From Chloroflexota bacterium (GTDB taxonomy: Bacteria > Chloroflexota > Dormibacteria > Dormibacterales > Dormibacteraceae), in NCBI GenBank assembly GCA_005888075.1, contig VBKD01000096.1, forward strand, positions 1-26,008: a DNA stretch of 26,008 bases, written 5' to 3'. The translations under genes were made by a program, and so were the position numbers. Below the pieces are notes generated by a model, which was not told the DNA's origin, made no database searches, and saw only the letters and a program-made list of their open reading frames with translations. Below are positions 8,054 to 15,284 of this stretch, in pieces; positions within the stretch are counted from its first letter, which is position 1; every line of letters starts with the position of its first letter.

Positions 8054-8236
8054 AGGCGCGGCCGAAAAAGCCGTCGGCGGATCTTCGGCGCCCATGCGGC
8101 CCATCTCCGGGTTCAGCTCCTGCGCTGCTCGCTCACGCATGCACGATGCGCTCGCTCCGCTGCTCGTCGCTTCACCCGGATCTGGACCACCTGGATCGCC
8201 GAATCTCTCGCCGAAGGTTTTCGGCCGCGCCTCTAG
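8050..8236. mobile_element. 187-bp element with 19-bp terminal inverted repeats (MITE-like or giant hairpin)
   Basis: The ends are perfect inverted copies of CTAGAGGCGCGGCCGAAAA (8050-8068 and 8218-8236). Imperfect pairing continues inward for about 20 more bases, and further complementary blocks (for example CCGGGTT near 8108-8114 against CACCCGG near 8173-8179) lie around a central GCATGC at 8137-8142. The whole stretch can fold into one long imperfect hairpin. It contains no credible gene. It lies exactly between two convergent genes and supplies the TAG stop codon of each. A non-autonomous mobile element or a bidirectional transcription-termination structure both fit. No clear target-site duplication is visible. 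Confidence 0.65.
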
Positions 8237-9702
8237 GTTTTCCGGACGTAGATGACCGCTACCTTGTCCTGGTAGACGAGCTCCCAGTCGGACTGCGTGG
8301 CGAGCACGTTGGCGAGCGCCTCGCCTTTGTTGTAAACGACGTAGTCGACCTTGTACTGGTCCAGGACCTGCTTCCAGTCGGAGCGCAAGGTCTGCACGTC
8401 TTCGTACTGGTTGAGCAGCGAGTCGCCCATCAAGGCGGCCTCGCCGAAGATGAACACCTTCCGATTGGGCTGCGGGTAGAAGCGATACGCGAGATAACCG
8501 CCCCAGCCGTACTGGTTGTACATCCGCGTCCCAACCTCAGGGTGCGCCGCGAGCCAGTCGGCGGCCGCGACCGGATAGGTCGTCCGGTCGACCTCGTGCT
8601 GTTTGTCTGGAGTGATCACGCTCGCGATGTGAATCAGGGTCGCGCCGGCGATGATGACCAGCGCGATCGCGGTGGTGATCGCAAAAAGAGGGCGCGGCGG
8701 AATCGTGAGATTCCATTTGCGATCGCGGGCGATGGCTTTCCAGAATTCTGCGTAGGTGTTGATCATCACCGGGGTTGCGGCTGCGATGAACAAAACGACG
8801 TTGCGCACGGACTGAAGCGCGAGGAACAGGGCAATCATCGTCAGCAAGAACTCGTAGAGCGACGGGCGCCGAAGCGCGAACCCCGCGATCAGCAAGAACA
8901 CCATCGCTTCGAAGGGCCGCAGGTAGATATCGTGAAAGTCGGGCGAGAACCATTCGACGATTAGCCTCTGCTGCGCCACGCTGCCCTGGGTTTGAAACGG
9001 ATACGGGTACAGGCTCAACAGGTGCGGAGTCGCCGCGACCGCGACCACGGATACGCCCGTGATGATCGCGAGAAAACGCAGGTGCATCCAGTGCGCGGGA
9101 TTCGAGCGATCCCACAGGTACGCCGCAAGCTCGGCGACAAGGGCGACGCCGAGCCAGACGAAGCCGATGACCCAGCCGCCGTGAAGGTTGGCCCACAGAA
9201 CCATCACGAGTGGAAAGAACCGGAGCGAGCGGCTCCGACCGCTGAGGTAACCCTGTATCCAGTACAGCTCCAGGCAGCTGAGCGCGAACGTGATCATCTG
9301 GGCTCGCGGTCCCCAGATGGGTGCGCCGGCGATCGCCCCGATGGCGAGGCCGACGCCCACGACGACAAATGGCTGATGGCGGACCTGGCGATAGATGAGG
9401 TAGAACCCCGCCCACGTGATCAGCCCGAACACGATGCACAACACGGCCAGCCCTGCAGCGCTGTAGATGAGCCACATCAGGATCTCGGTCAGGTATTCGT
9501 GGTCGGTCCACACGTGGCCGGGGACGGTGAAGGTGAAGATGTCGTGCGACGGCAGCCCCCCGTTCTCGACCATCCATCGACCGATGCGCAGGTGCCACCA
9601 GAAGTCGGGATCCTGCTCGACACCGACGAACAGCGACAGCATGACGACCATCACGCCGCCCAGGAGCAGCGTGCGCGCCGTCAATCGCTCGGTCAGCCGC
9701 AA
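8233..9702 (-). CDS. polytopic membrane protein, GT-C-like, with DPDFWWH motif
   Basis: This 489-residue protein starts with a membrane helix (TLLLGGVMVVMLSLFVGV) followed by DPDFWWHLRIGRWMVENGGLPSHDIFTFT and HEYLTEILMWLIY. The acidic DPD motif in the first outside loop is the position of the catalytic carboxylate in GT-C glycosyltransferases. About ten helices follow. The soluble C-terminal part (residues about 370-489) contains GWGGYLAYRFYP, VFIFGEAALMG and VDYVVYNKGEAL. Similar C-terminal tails (IRYVVW, FTIYEYP) end the other two GT-C-like proteins here. The start is TTG at 9702, 3 nt after the stop of the upstream gene, so the two are co-transcribed. GTG/ATG codons near residues 17-21 are possible later starts. 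The stop TAG lies in the right arm of the 187-bp element. Confidence 0.78.
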   Translation of the reverse strand: MRLTERLTARTLLLGGVMVVMLSLFVGVEQDPDFWWHLRIGRWMVENGGLPSHDIFTFTVPGHVWTDHEYLTEILMWLIYSAAGLAVLCIVFGLITWAGFYLIYRQVRHQPFVVVGVGLAIGAIAGAPIWGPRAQMITFALSCLELYWIQGYLSGRSRSLRFFPLVMVLWANLHGGWVIGFVWLGVALVAELAAYLWDRSNPAHWMHLRFLAIITGVSVVAVAATPHLLSLYPYPFQTQGSVAQQRLIVEWFSPDFHDIYLRPFEAMVFLLIAGFALRRPSLYEFLLTMIALFLALQSVRNVVLFIAAATPVMINTYAEFWKAIARDRKWNLTIPPRPLFAITTAIALVIIAGATLIHIASVITPDKQHEVDRTTYPVAAADWLAAHPEVGTRMYNQYGWGGYLAYRFYPQPNRKVFIFGEAALMGDSLLNQYEDVQTLRSDWKQVLDQYKVDYVVYNKGEALANVLATQSDWELVYQDKVAVIYVRKT

Positions 9703-9705
9703 GCT

Positions 9706-10410
9706 CTAAGAGCGCGTCCGGAACGGGTTGGGGATATATCGAGGCACGCGCTTCGCGTACTGCGGATAGTCGTCGGGGAAGGCTTGCACGAGGACGCGCT
9801 CTTCCCATCGCATGCGTAGCAGCTCGCAGACCAGGAAGTAGACGATCGCGAGAGCGCCGAGCGGTCCGGCCGTCGCCAGGTTGACGCCGATGGCGGTGAC
9901 GACCTCCCCGAGGTAAACCGGGTGCCGGCTCAAGCCGTAGGGTCCCCCGGTGACCAGGCGCCGGGCCTCCGGAATGATCGAAAACGAGCGGCGTAGGTAC
10001 GCCAGGCCCCACACGGAGTAGGCCAGGCCGGCGGTGGCCAGGATGTCCGCCGGCAGGATCAGGGCCTCGCGGTGGGTGCCGCCGGGCAGGAAGCTCGCGG
10101 CGATGGCCGAGAACGTGCCGCTGAAGGCGATGAACACGACTGCCGCGCGCCGGTCCGACCCGCTCTTGGGGATGCGCGTGGCGTACAGCACCACCAGGAG
10201 GGTGAAGTAGGCGAGGGCCAGCGCCTGCTGGATCACGAACCAGAGATCCGACGGCTTGCGCAGCCCCTCGAGGCCCGCCCCGAGCAGCACGAGCTGCCGG
10301 GCGAGGAAGAGGCTGAAGAAGAGGGAGGGGATCAACCGGCTGAAAAGCAGCTCCCGCCAGTACGCCCCTGAGCGTCGTGTCACTTGCTCTGCGACGCCGG
10401 AAGCCGCCAT
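9706..10410 (-). CDS. isoprenylcysteine carboxyl methyltransferase-like membrane protein
   Basis: This is a 234-residue protein with about five to six membrane helices. The C-terminal half carries the signature of the ICMT/PEMT superfamily: RRLVTGGPYGLSRHPVYLGEVV, then ELLRMRWEERVLVQAFPDDYPQYAKRVPRYIP. The RHPxYLG and ExERxL...Yx.Y.. blocks form the SAM and substrate pocket. Bacterial members methylate varied small or lipid substrates, and the true substrate is unknown. Being in one transcript with a GT-C-like protein suggests a lipid or envelope substrate. ATG at 10410 is the start, without a convincing Shine-Dalgarno. A candidate promoter (TGGACC, 15-bp spacer, CATAAT) ends 9 bp before this ATG, so the mRNA may be leaderless or nearly so. 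Confidence 0.85.
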   Translation of the reverse strand: MAASGVAEQVTRRSGAYWRELLFSRLIPSLFFSLFLARQLVLLGAGLEGLRKPSDLWFVIQQALALAYFTLLVVLYATRIPKSGSDRRAAVVFIAFSGTFSAIAASFLPGGTHREALILPADILATAGLAYSVWGLAYLRRSFSIIPEARRLVTGGPYGLSRHPVYLGEVVTAIGVNLATAGPLGALAIVYFLVCELLRMRWEERVLVQAFPDDYPQYAKRVPRYIPNPFRTRS

Positions 10411-10419
10411 TCCCGGCGA

Positions 10420-10446
10420 ATTATGCAGGCCGGATCCCTGGGTCCA
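10420..10446 (-). promoter_or_regulatory. candidate promoter for the methyltransferase-like gene
   Basis: Read on the minus strand, a -35 TGGACC (10446-10441), 15-bp spacer and -10 CATAAT (10425-10420) precede the ATG at 10410 by 9 bp. The -35 resembles the TGGACA of the hpf and ftsE promoters in this window. The spacer is short, so confidence is limited. Confidence 0.4.
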
Positions 10447-10510
10447 TTCGCTCCGGCGGAAGGTTCGCCGGCCCGGCGAAGGGACCGCAGTGAAGGGCTG
10501 CAGCGTTTTT
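10441..10510. other. structured intergenic segment with T-tract (candidate RNA leader)
   Basis: Nested pairing is visible. GGTCC (10441-10445) pairs with GGACC (10482-10486), and it encloses CCGGCG (10453-10458) paired with CGCCGG (10466-10471) around a 7-nt loop. A small stem GCAG/CTGC (10487-10490, 10498-10501) follows and is trailed by five T at 10506-10510. On the plus strand this looks like a folded leader ending in a weak intrinsic terminator, upstream of flp. On the minus strand the same bases precede the methyltransferase-like gene. It matches no riboswitch class I can recognise by eye. Confidence 0.4.
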
Positions 10511-10520
10511 GCCTAATGAA

Positions 10521-10549
10521 TTGACCTGCCTGGGACCGATGAGTAGCAT
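10521..10549 (+). promoter_or_regulatory. candidate sigma-70-type promoter of flp
   Basis: TTGACC (10521-10526), a 17-bp spacer and TAGCAT (10544-10549) match the housekeeping consensus at 5/6 and 4/6 positions. Transcription would start near 10556 and give a 5' leader of about 97 nt before the flp ATG. The -35 hexamer also forms one arm of the inverted-repeat array at 10521-10604. Confidence 0.5.
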
Positions 10550-10604
10550 GCAACGCCGCAATCGGCCCGAAAGCAACGCAAGAATCGGGACCAGGCGCCG
10601 TCAA
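10521..10604 (+). repeat. interrupted inverted-repeat array upstream of flp (operator or RNA fold)
   Basis: Three consecutive stems are collinear: TTGAC (10521-10525) with GTCAA (10600-10604), GCCTGG (10528-10533) with CCAGGC (10591-10596), and CCGAT (10536-10540) with ATCGG (10584-10588). A symmetric GA/GA internal loop separates the last two. A 4-bp hairpin GCCG-CAAT-CGGC lies inside. An alternative pairing ACCTGC (10524-10529) with GCAGGT (10605-10610) competes with the outer stems. If RNA starts upstream this is a regulatory leader. If the promoter at 10521-10549 is used, it is more likely a DNA operator. Confidence 0.5.
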
Positions 10605-10652
10605 GCAGGTAAGAACCCTGTAGTTCAGAAAAAAGGAGGTGAAATCGCAGAA

Positions 10653-10829
10653 ATGTTGAGCCTTTACATGAAGCTTCGGAGCCTTACGACTCGTCAGGAA
10701 GGCCAGGGCATGGTTGAGTACGCCCTGATCCTCGTTCTCGTTTCGATCGTCGTTATCGTGATCCTTCTTACGATGGGCAACCAGATCAAGAACGTGTTCT
10801 CCAACGTCGTAGCCGCCCTCGGGGCGTAA
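10653..10829 (+). CDS. flp: Flp/Fap-type type IVb pilin
   Basis: This is a 58-residue precursor and the structural subunit of a Tad pilus. The short basic leader ends in EGQGMVEYALILVLV. The family cleavage motif G-xxxx-EY places prepilin peptidase cutting between G17 and Q18, leaving Glu at mature position 5 followed by Tyr and a hydrophobic helix (ALILVLVSIVVIVILLTMG). The assembled helices form the pilus core. ATG at 10653 is fixed by a perfect AAGGAGGTG ribosome-binding site (10633-10641), among the strongest in the window and fitting a highly expressed protein. A longer in-frame extension upstream to 10509 has no such support. A terminator hairpin follows before the assembly genes, so pilin can be made in excess of the machinery. 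There is a single pilin gene here. Confidence 0.95.
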   Translation: MLSLYMKLRSLTTRQEGQGMVEYALILVLVSIVVIVILLTMGNQIKNVFSNVVAALGA

Positions 10830-10855
10830 GAGAACCAACGTAGTAGCACCTTCAA

Positions 10856-10881
10856 AAGAGAGCCCCGCAAGGGGCTCTCTT
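10856..10881. terminator. terminator-like hairpin after flp
   Basis: A perfect 11-bp stem AAGAGAGCCCC/GGGGCTCTCTT closes a stable GCAA tetraloop. The downstream plus-strand tail (CATTTGATAG) is a poor T-tract, so termination is probably partial. That would allow some read-through into cpaB and give pilin-rich expression. Confidence 0.75.
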
Positions 10882-10922
10882 CATTTGATAGAAGTGGGGG
10901 GCTGTATTGGGGTCCCCGTGGT

Positions 10923-10928
10923 TACAAT
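10923..10928 (+). promoter_or_regulatory. possible -10 element for the cpaB operon
   Basis: TACAAT (5/6 to TATAAT) lies after the flp terminator and 28 bp before the cpaB ribosome-binding site. No convincing -35 is found at 16-18 bp upstream, so this is tentative. Confidence 0.25.
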
Positions 10929-10970
10929 GTCGCCACTCTCAGACATGCTCAATTCGGAGGTGACTTAGCT

Positions 10971-11840
10971 TTGGCCGTCGCAACAGCTCCAGCCCGAGGC
11001 CGCCCAGGTGGTGGCCGTCTCTTCATCATCGTCGGCTTGTTAATGGCGGTTCTCGCTTTCGGCGGAGTCTTCTTGCTCGGCAACACCCTTGGTGGTGGAG
11101 GCTCCATCGGCGGCGGCCCGACAACTACGGTGGTGACCGCCAAGCAGGCGATCCCGCTGCGTCACCAGATCACCGAAGCGGACCTGGACACCGCGAAGGT
11201 GTCGGGAACATTCGGCAGCACGTACGCCAGCAAGAACGACGTCATCAACCTGATCTCTGAGATCAGCATCACGAAAGGAACCGTGATCACGTCCGACATG
11301 CTCGCGAAAGATATCGGCCTGATTCCCGCGGGAGCAGCGCCGGCCTATCTGCCCCTCGCCACCGGTTACGTGGCGATGACGATTCCGACCAGCGAACAAA
11401 CCGGAGTCGCGGGCAACATCTCGGTCGGCGACTACATCACGGTCGTCTCGTCAGTCGACCTCAGCCTCTTCAACGCGGGGGGGCAACAGTCAGGTCCGAC
11501 CAAGAAGATCACCAAGACGGTGTTCTACAACCTGCGCGTGATCAGGTTGGGTCCGGCCGTCGCCAACGTGCAGCCGGCCAGCGGACAGGCGCAGACCGGT
11601 CAGGCCAACGGGGCCCCGACGAGCGGCGTGACCTCGAGTCTCACCGTCGAGCTGACCCAGTGTGACGCCGAGTTTCTGATCTGGCTCCTGGCCAACACGA
11701 GCGTTCGCTACACGCTGCTGTCGTATCGCGACTATGTGCCGGCGCCGACCGACAAGGACCCGACATGCGCGACTGTTCAAGCTGCGGGCGGCGTGAGCCA
11801 GACGACTGTGGACAAGAGGTTTCACTTCAGCTCTCTGTGA
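10971..11840 (+). CDS. cpaB: Tad pilus assembly protein CpaB/RcpC
   Basis: This is a 289-residue protein with one N-terminal membrane segment (LFIIVGLLMAVLAFGGVFLLG, residues about 17-37) and an exported part. The SAF-like domain begins VVTAKQAIPLRHQITEADLDTAKV, and the following TGYVAMTIPTSEQTGVAGNISVGDYITVVSSVD segment is characteristic of CpaB/RcpC. In Gram-negative bacteria it works near the secretin; in organisms without an outer membrane it is thought to help pilus assembly at the envelope. TTG at 10971 is the start, backed by GGAGGTGA 8 nt upstream. It heads the cpaB-cpaF-tadB-tadC operon, with a 7-bp gap to cpaF. The Gly/Gln/Pro-rich stretch around residues 195-225 is probably a flexible linker. 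Confidence 0.9.
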   Translation: MAVATAPARGRPGGGRLFIIVGLLMAVLAFGGVFLLGNTLGGGGSIGGGPTTTVVTAKQAIPLRHQITEADLDTAKVSGTFGSTYASKNDVINLISEISITKGTVITSDMLAKDIGLIPAGAAPAYLPLATGYVAMTIPTSEQTGVAGNISVGDYITVVSSVDLSLFNAGGQQSGPTKKITKTVFYNLRVIRLGPAVANVQPASGQAQTGQANGAPTSGVTSSLTVELTQCDAEFLIWLLANTSVRYTLLSYRDYVPAPTDKDPTCATVQAAGGVSQTTVDKRFHFSSL

Positions 11841-11847
11841 CGTTTCA

Positions 11848-13347
11848 ATGGGTCTACTAGACAGGGTTAAACAAAGCCAGACCGTTCCTCCGGTCCCGGG
11901 CACTGACGGCGCCCCCACGGCGACGCTCCCCGGGACCGCTTCGCCATACGCAGCCGCCACCGCGATCCCGGCCGCCAAGCCGTCGGCCGCGACGGCGGCG
12001 ACGGCACCCGCGGCGCCGACCCTGTCGCAACGTGCCGGCGCCAGCGGCGGGGAGCTTACTCCCGCCTTCACGGCCGCCAAGGTCCAGATTCACGCCAAGC
12101 TGATCGAAAAGTTCGCCGATCAGATCGATAGCAGCAACAAGATGGGCGTGCGCGAAAAGATCTTCGAGCTCGCCGACGAGTACTTCCGTGCCACGGCGAT
12201 GACGATGACCAAGACCGACAAGGAAAGGCTTGTCGACTCGGTCCTCGATGACGTTCTTGGTCTGGGTCCGCTCGAAGCCCTGCTCGCCGACCCGAGCATC
12301 ACGGAAATCATGGCCAATCACCCCAAGCAGATCTACGTCGAGAAAAGTGGTGAGCCGACCCTATCGGCCGTGACTTTCGAAAGCGAGCGGCAGATGCGCC
12401 AGGTCATCGACCGGATCGTCAGCCTGGTCGGAAGGCGTGTCGACGAGTCGACGCCGATCTGTGACGCGCGGTTGAAAGACGGCTCGCGTGTCAACGTCGT
12501 CATTCCGCCGATCGCGCTCAAGGGTCCTTGCCTGACGATCCGCAAGTTCTCCAAAGACAAATGGGGGCCGGCGGACATCGTCAACCGGTTCCGGACATCG
12601 AGCCCGGAGATCATGACGTTCCTACGATCATGCGTGCGCGCGCGAATGAACGTGCTGGTGTCCGGGGGCACAGGCTCAGGCAAGACCACCTTGCTGAACA
12701 TCCTGTCCACGTTCATCCCGGAGACCGAACGCCTCATCACGTGCGAGGACGCGGCCGAGCTTCAGCTGCAGCAGCCGCACTGGATCCAGCTCGAGTCGCG
12801 TCCACCCAACGTGGAAGGCAAGGGCGCCATTCCGATCCGCGAATTGGTCAAGAGCTGTTTGCGTATGCGTCCCGACCGAATCATCGTGGGAGAGTGTCGT
12901 GGCGGTGAGGCGCTGGACATGCTGCAGGCAATGAACACCGGACACGATGGGTCGATGTCGACCATCCACGCGAACAACCCCAAGGAGTGCCTGGTTCGTC
13001 TGGAGACTCTGGTGCTGCAGGCGGGTCAAGACCTGCCGTCAAGAGCCATTCGAGAGACCATTGGATCGGCGATCCACCTCATCGTCCAGCAGTCGCGCCT
13101 CCGCGGCGGCGTGCGCCGCATCGTCAGCGTCGCCGAGATCGTCGGCATCAAAGACGGTGAGGTTCAGTACCAGGAGCTGTTCACGTTCAAGCAAGTCGGC
13201 GTCAGTGCCGAGGGCAAAGCGGTCGGCTTTCACACGGCGACGGGCCTCTTGCCGATGCGCATGGAGCATCTGCGGTCTGAAGGAGAAGACGTTCCCGAAC
13301 AGCTCTTCAAGCCGGCGCAGCAGCCAGCGCCGGATAAGCTGTACTGA
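11848..13347 (+). CDS. cpaF: Tad pilus secretion ATPase CpaF/TadA
   Basis: This is a 499-residue GspE/PulE-family ATPase that powers Flp pilus extrusion from the cytoplasmic face. A low-complexity Ala/Pro/Thr tail of about 65 residues precedes the N-terminal domain (FADQIDSSNKMGVREKIFEL, then DSVLDDVLGLGPLEALLADPSITEIMANHPKQIYVEKSGE). The Walker A motif GGTGSGKTT lies at about residue 272. The Asp/His boxes follow (CEDAAELQLQQPHW), then the Walker B region RIIVGECRGGEALDMLQAMNTGHDGSMSTIHANN at about 345. The C-terminal domain is complete, unlike that of the second CpaF-type protein at 17780. The start is the ATG 7 bp after cpaB. tadB follows after an AGGAGA ribosome-binding site. Confidence 0.95.
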   Translation: MGLLDRVKQSQTVPPVPGTDGAPTATLPGTASPYAAATAIPAAKPSAATAATAPAAPTLSQRAGASGGELTPAFTAAKVQIHAKLIEKFADQIDSSNKMGVREKIFELADEYFRATAMTMTKTDKERLVDSVLDDVLGLGPLEALLADPSITEIMANHPKQIYVEKSGEPTLSAVTFESERQMRQVIDRIVSLVGRRVDESTPICDARLKDGSRVNVVIPPIALKGPCLTIRKFSKDKWGPADIVNRFRTSSPEIMTFLRSCVRARMNVLVSGGTGSGKTTLLNILSTFIPETERLITCEDAAELQLQQPHWIQLESRPPNVEGKGAIPIRELVKSCLRMRPDRIIVGECRGGEALDMLQAMNTGHDGSMSTIHANNPKECLVRLETLVLQAGQDLPSRAIRETIGSAIHLIVQQSRLRGGVRRIVSVAEIVGIKDGEVQYQELFTFKQVGVSAEGKAVGFHTATGLLPMRMEHLRSEGEDVPEQLFKPAQQPAPDKLY

Positions 13348-13363
13348 TTCTTAGGAGATTGAG

Positions 13364-14362
13364 ATGGTAAGCATTCCCGTCGTGTTCGGCCTGATCGCCT
13401 TTGGAGGAGTTCTATTGCTCTTCATCGGCATCGGCCAGCTGCGCCGGTCGGCCGGTGGCTCTGAGGACTTTCAAGCGAGACTCGCCGCGTATGGAGTGAC
13501 GACGGCGGGTGCTCAGCAGCTGCCCCAGGCAACGGGATTCCGCGACACCCTCAACCGCCTCTTCCAGCCCGCGGCCGATCGCGTGGGCCGTGGCAATCTC
13601 AAGAAGGGCAAGCCTTCGGTCGCGGAGCAGTTGCAGCGCGCAGACCTGAAGCTGCGCACCTCTGAGTTCTTCTTGATCCAGATGGGCAGCACCGTGTTCT
13701 TCGTCTTGATCTCCCTGCTCCGCTTCGGGCTGCCCCTCGGCGGCCTCATCCAGATGATCGTCTTCGGCATCGCCGGATATATGGCGCCAGGCTTTTACGT
13801 CAAGTACCGCATCAACAAGCGCCTCAAGGCATTCAACAACCAGCTGGGCGACACGCTGACGCTTCTGTCGAACGCACTGAAGGCGGGCTATTCGTTTGCC
13901 CAGGCCATCGACACCGTGGCGAAGAACGCGGTGGCGCCCATCGGCGACGAGTTCGGACGCGCGGTGCGCGAGATGAACCTCGGTGGTTCGCCCGACGACG
14001 CGCTCAACAACATCACCAAGCGCATCGCGAGCGCGGACTTCGATCTGGTCACCACCGCGTACTCGATCCACCGCACGGTCGGTGGAAACCTGGCCGAGAT
14101 CCTGGACAACATCGCCTACACGATTCGTGAACGAGTGCGCCTCAAAGGCGAGATCGCGACGCTTACGGCGCAGGCGCGCGCGTCAGGCTCGATCATCACG
14201 TTCCTGCCGATCATCCTTTCCGTGTTCATGTACTTCGTCACCCCTGGCTATTTCAAGCCGATGTTCGAGAACTTCATCGGATGGGTGCTCATCGGGATCG
14301 GCCTGTTCATGATCTTCATCGGCAACCTCATCATTCGCCGCATCGTGGCGATCGAGGTCTGA
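13364..14362 (+). CDS. tadB: Tad inner-membrane platform protein TadB
   Basis: This 332-residue protein has a type II secretion system F (GspF) domain. An N-terminal helix (VFGLIAFGGVLLLFIGIGQL) is followed by a cytoplasmic region, then a helix pair around residues 105-150. The cytoplasmic T2SSF core contains LGDTLTLLSNALKAGYSFAQAIDTVAKN and VREMNLGGSPDDALNNITKRI. Two C-terminal helices end the protein (IITFLPIILSVFMYFV and WVLIGIGLFMIFIGNLIIRR). With TadC it forms the membrane platform that the CpaF ATPase rotates against to extract and polymerise pilin. ATG 13364 is preceded by AGGAGA at good spacing. The TGA is followed by a single base before the tadC ATG. Confidence 0.93.
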   Translation: MVSIPVVFGLIAFGGVLLLFIGIGQLRRSAGGSEDFQARLAAYGVTTAGAQQLPQATGFRDTLNRLFQPAADRVGRGNLKKGKPSVAEQLQRADLKLRTSEFFLIQMGSTVFFVLISLLRFGLPLGGLIQMIVFGIAGYMAPGFYVKYRINKRLKAFNNQLGDTLTLLSNALKAGYSFAQAIDTVAKNAVAPIGDEFGRAVREMNLGGSPDDALNNITKRIASADFDLVTTAYSIHRTVGGNLAEILDNIAYTIRERVRLKGEIATLTAQARASGSIITFLPIILSVFMYFVTPGYFKPMFENFIGWVLIGIGLFMIFIGNLIIRRIVAIEV

Positions 14363-14363
14363 C

Positions 14364-15284
14364 ATGAGCACGACCATGCTTCTCGCGCTCATCGTCGGCG
14401 CCGGCGTGCTGTTGATCTTCATCGGGCTCGCGCGCACCCCAACGGTGAACACCGCCCAGATGGTGCAGCAGCGCCTGTCCGTCTACGGCGGAGAAAAGCC
14501 GCTGACCATCGAAGAGATGGAGCTGCAGAGGCCGTTCAGCGAGCGGTTCCTGCGCCCGGCCATCGAAAGACTGGGGTCCAGACTGTCGCGCACGACGCCT
14601 CAAAAGGCGCGCCAAAACCTATTGAACAAGCTCGATCTCGCGGGCCGTCCGGGAAACCTTACGCCGGAAGATTTTGCCGCGGTGCGTCTGATCGGAGCCG
14701 CCGTCGTGGCCGCGGTGGGATTGCTCCTCGGCTTGCTGCTGGCCAACCCGCTCTATCTGGCCATCGCAATCGCGGGTGGCGCGATCCTCGGGTTCTTCTT
14801 GCCGGTGATCTGGCTCAACCAGAAGGTCGAGGCCAGGCGGACCGAGATCCAAAAAGGTCTGCCGGACGCGCTCGACCTGCTCGTCATTTGCGTCGACGCC
14901 GGGCTGGGTTTCGATGCGTCGCTCACGCGCGTGACCGAGAAGTTCAAGAACGCGCTGTCTGAGGAGTTCGCCAAGGTGCTGCGCGAGGTGAGCCTCGGAC
15001 GGCCGCGCCTCGAGGCAATGGACGAGATGGGCCGCAGCAGCGGCGTGGAGGACCTGCACAACTTCATCCAGGCGGTGATCCAGTCGGAGCAGTTCGGCAC
15101 CGGCATCGGCAAGATCCTGCGCATCCAGGCGGATGAGATGCGGCGCAAGCGCCGCCAGCGCGCACAGGAGAAGGCAGCGCAGGCGACGCTGAAGATGATG
15201 CTGCCGATGGTGGGCTGCATCTTCCCGACGTTGTGGATCGTGCTGCTCGGTCCGGCGGCGCTCATCCTGATGAAGCCGAGGTAG
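14364..15284 (+). CDS. tadC: Tad inner-membrane platform protein TadC
   Basis: This 306-residue T2SSF-domain protein is paralogous to TadB. It has an N-terminal helix (MLLALIVGAGVLLIFIGLA) and a helix pair at about residues 110-152 (VRLIGAAVVAAVGLLLGLLLANPLYLAIAIAGGAILGFFLPVIW). The cytoplasmic core contains QKGLPDALDLLVICVDAGLGFDASLTRVTEKF, LREVSLGRPRLEAMDEMGRSSGVEDLHNFIQAVIQSEQFGTGIGKIL and a very basic RRKRRQRAQEKAAQ run before the last helix. The conserved G-x-G-F-D-A-S and Q-S-E-x-F-G-T motifs support the TadC assignment over TadB. It starts one base after the tadB stop. Its last 52 bp overlap the open frame of the DUF421 gene. Confidence 0.93.
   Translation: MSTTMLLALIVGAGVLLIFIGLARTPTVNTAQMVQQRLSVYGGEKPLTIEEMELQRPFSERFLRPAIERLGSRLSRTTPQKARQNLLNKLDLAGRPGNLTPEDFAAVRLIGAAVVAAVGLLLGLLLANPLYLAIAIAGGAILGFFLPVIWLNQKVEARRTEIQKGLPDALDLLVICVDAGLGFDASLTRVTEKFKNALSEEFAKVLREVSLGRPRLEAMDEMGRSSGVEDLHNFIQAVIQSEQFGTGIGKILRIQADEMRRKRRQRAQEKAAQATLKMMLPMVGCIFPTLWIVLLGPAALILMKPR

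Noticed and set aside
8537..10012. 491-codon minus-strand open frame bridging the methyltransferase-like and GT-C-like genes
   Set aside because: It is a shifted frame of two better-supported genes and consists of Arg/Pro/His-rich nonsense.
10521..10620. c-di-GMP-I (GEMM) riboswitch before flp
   Set aside because: CGAAAG and ACGCAAG fragments resemble the class, but no P1/P2 stem flanks the GAAA loop and the second-stem receptor is missing. Kept only as an unclassified structured region.
10509..10652. Longer start for the Flp pilin
   Set aside because: It would skip the perfect ribosome-binding site and give a 65-residue leader, unlike Flp precursors.
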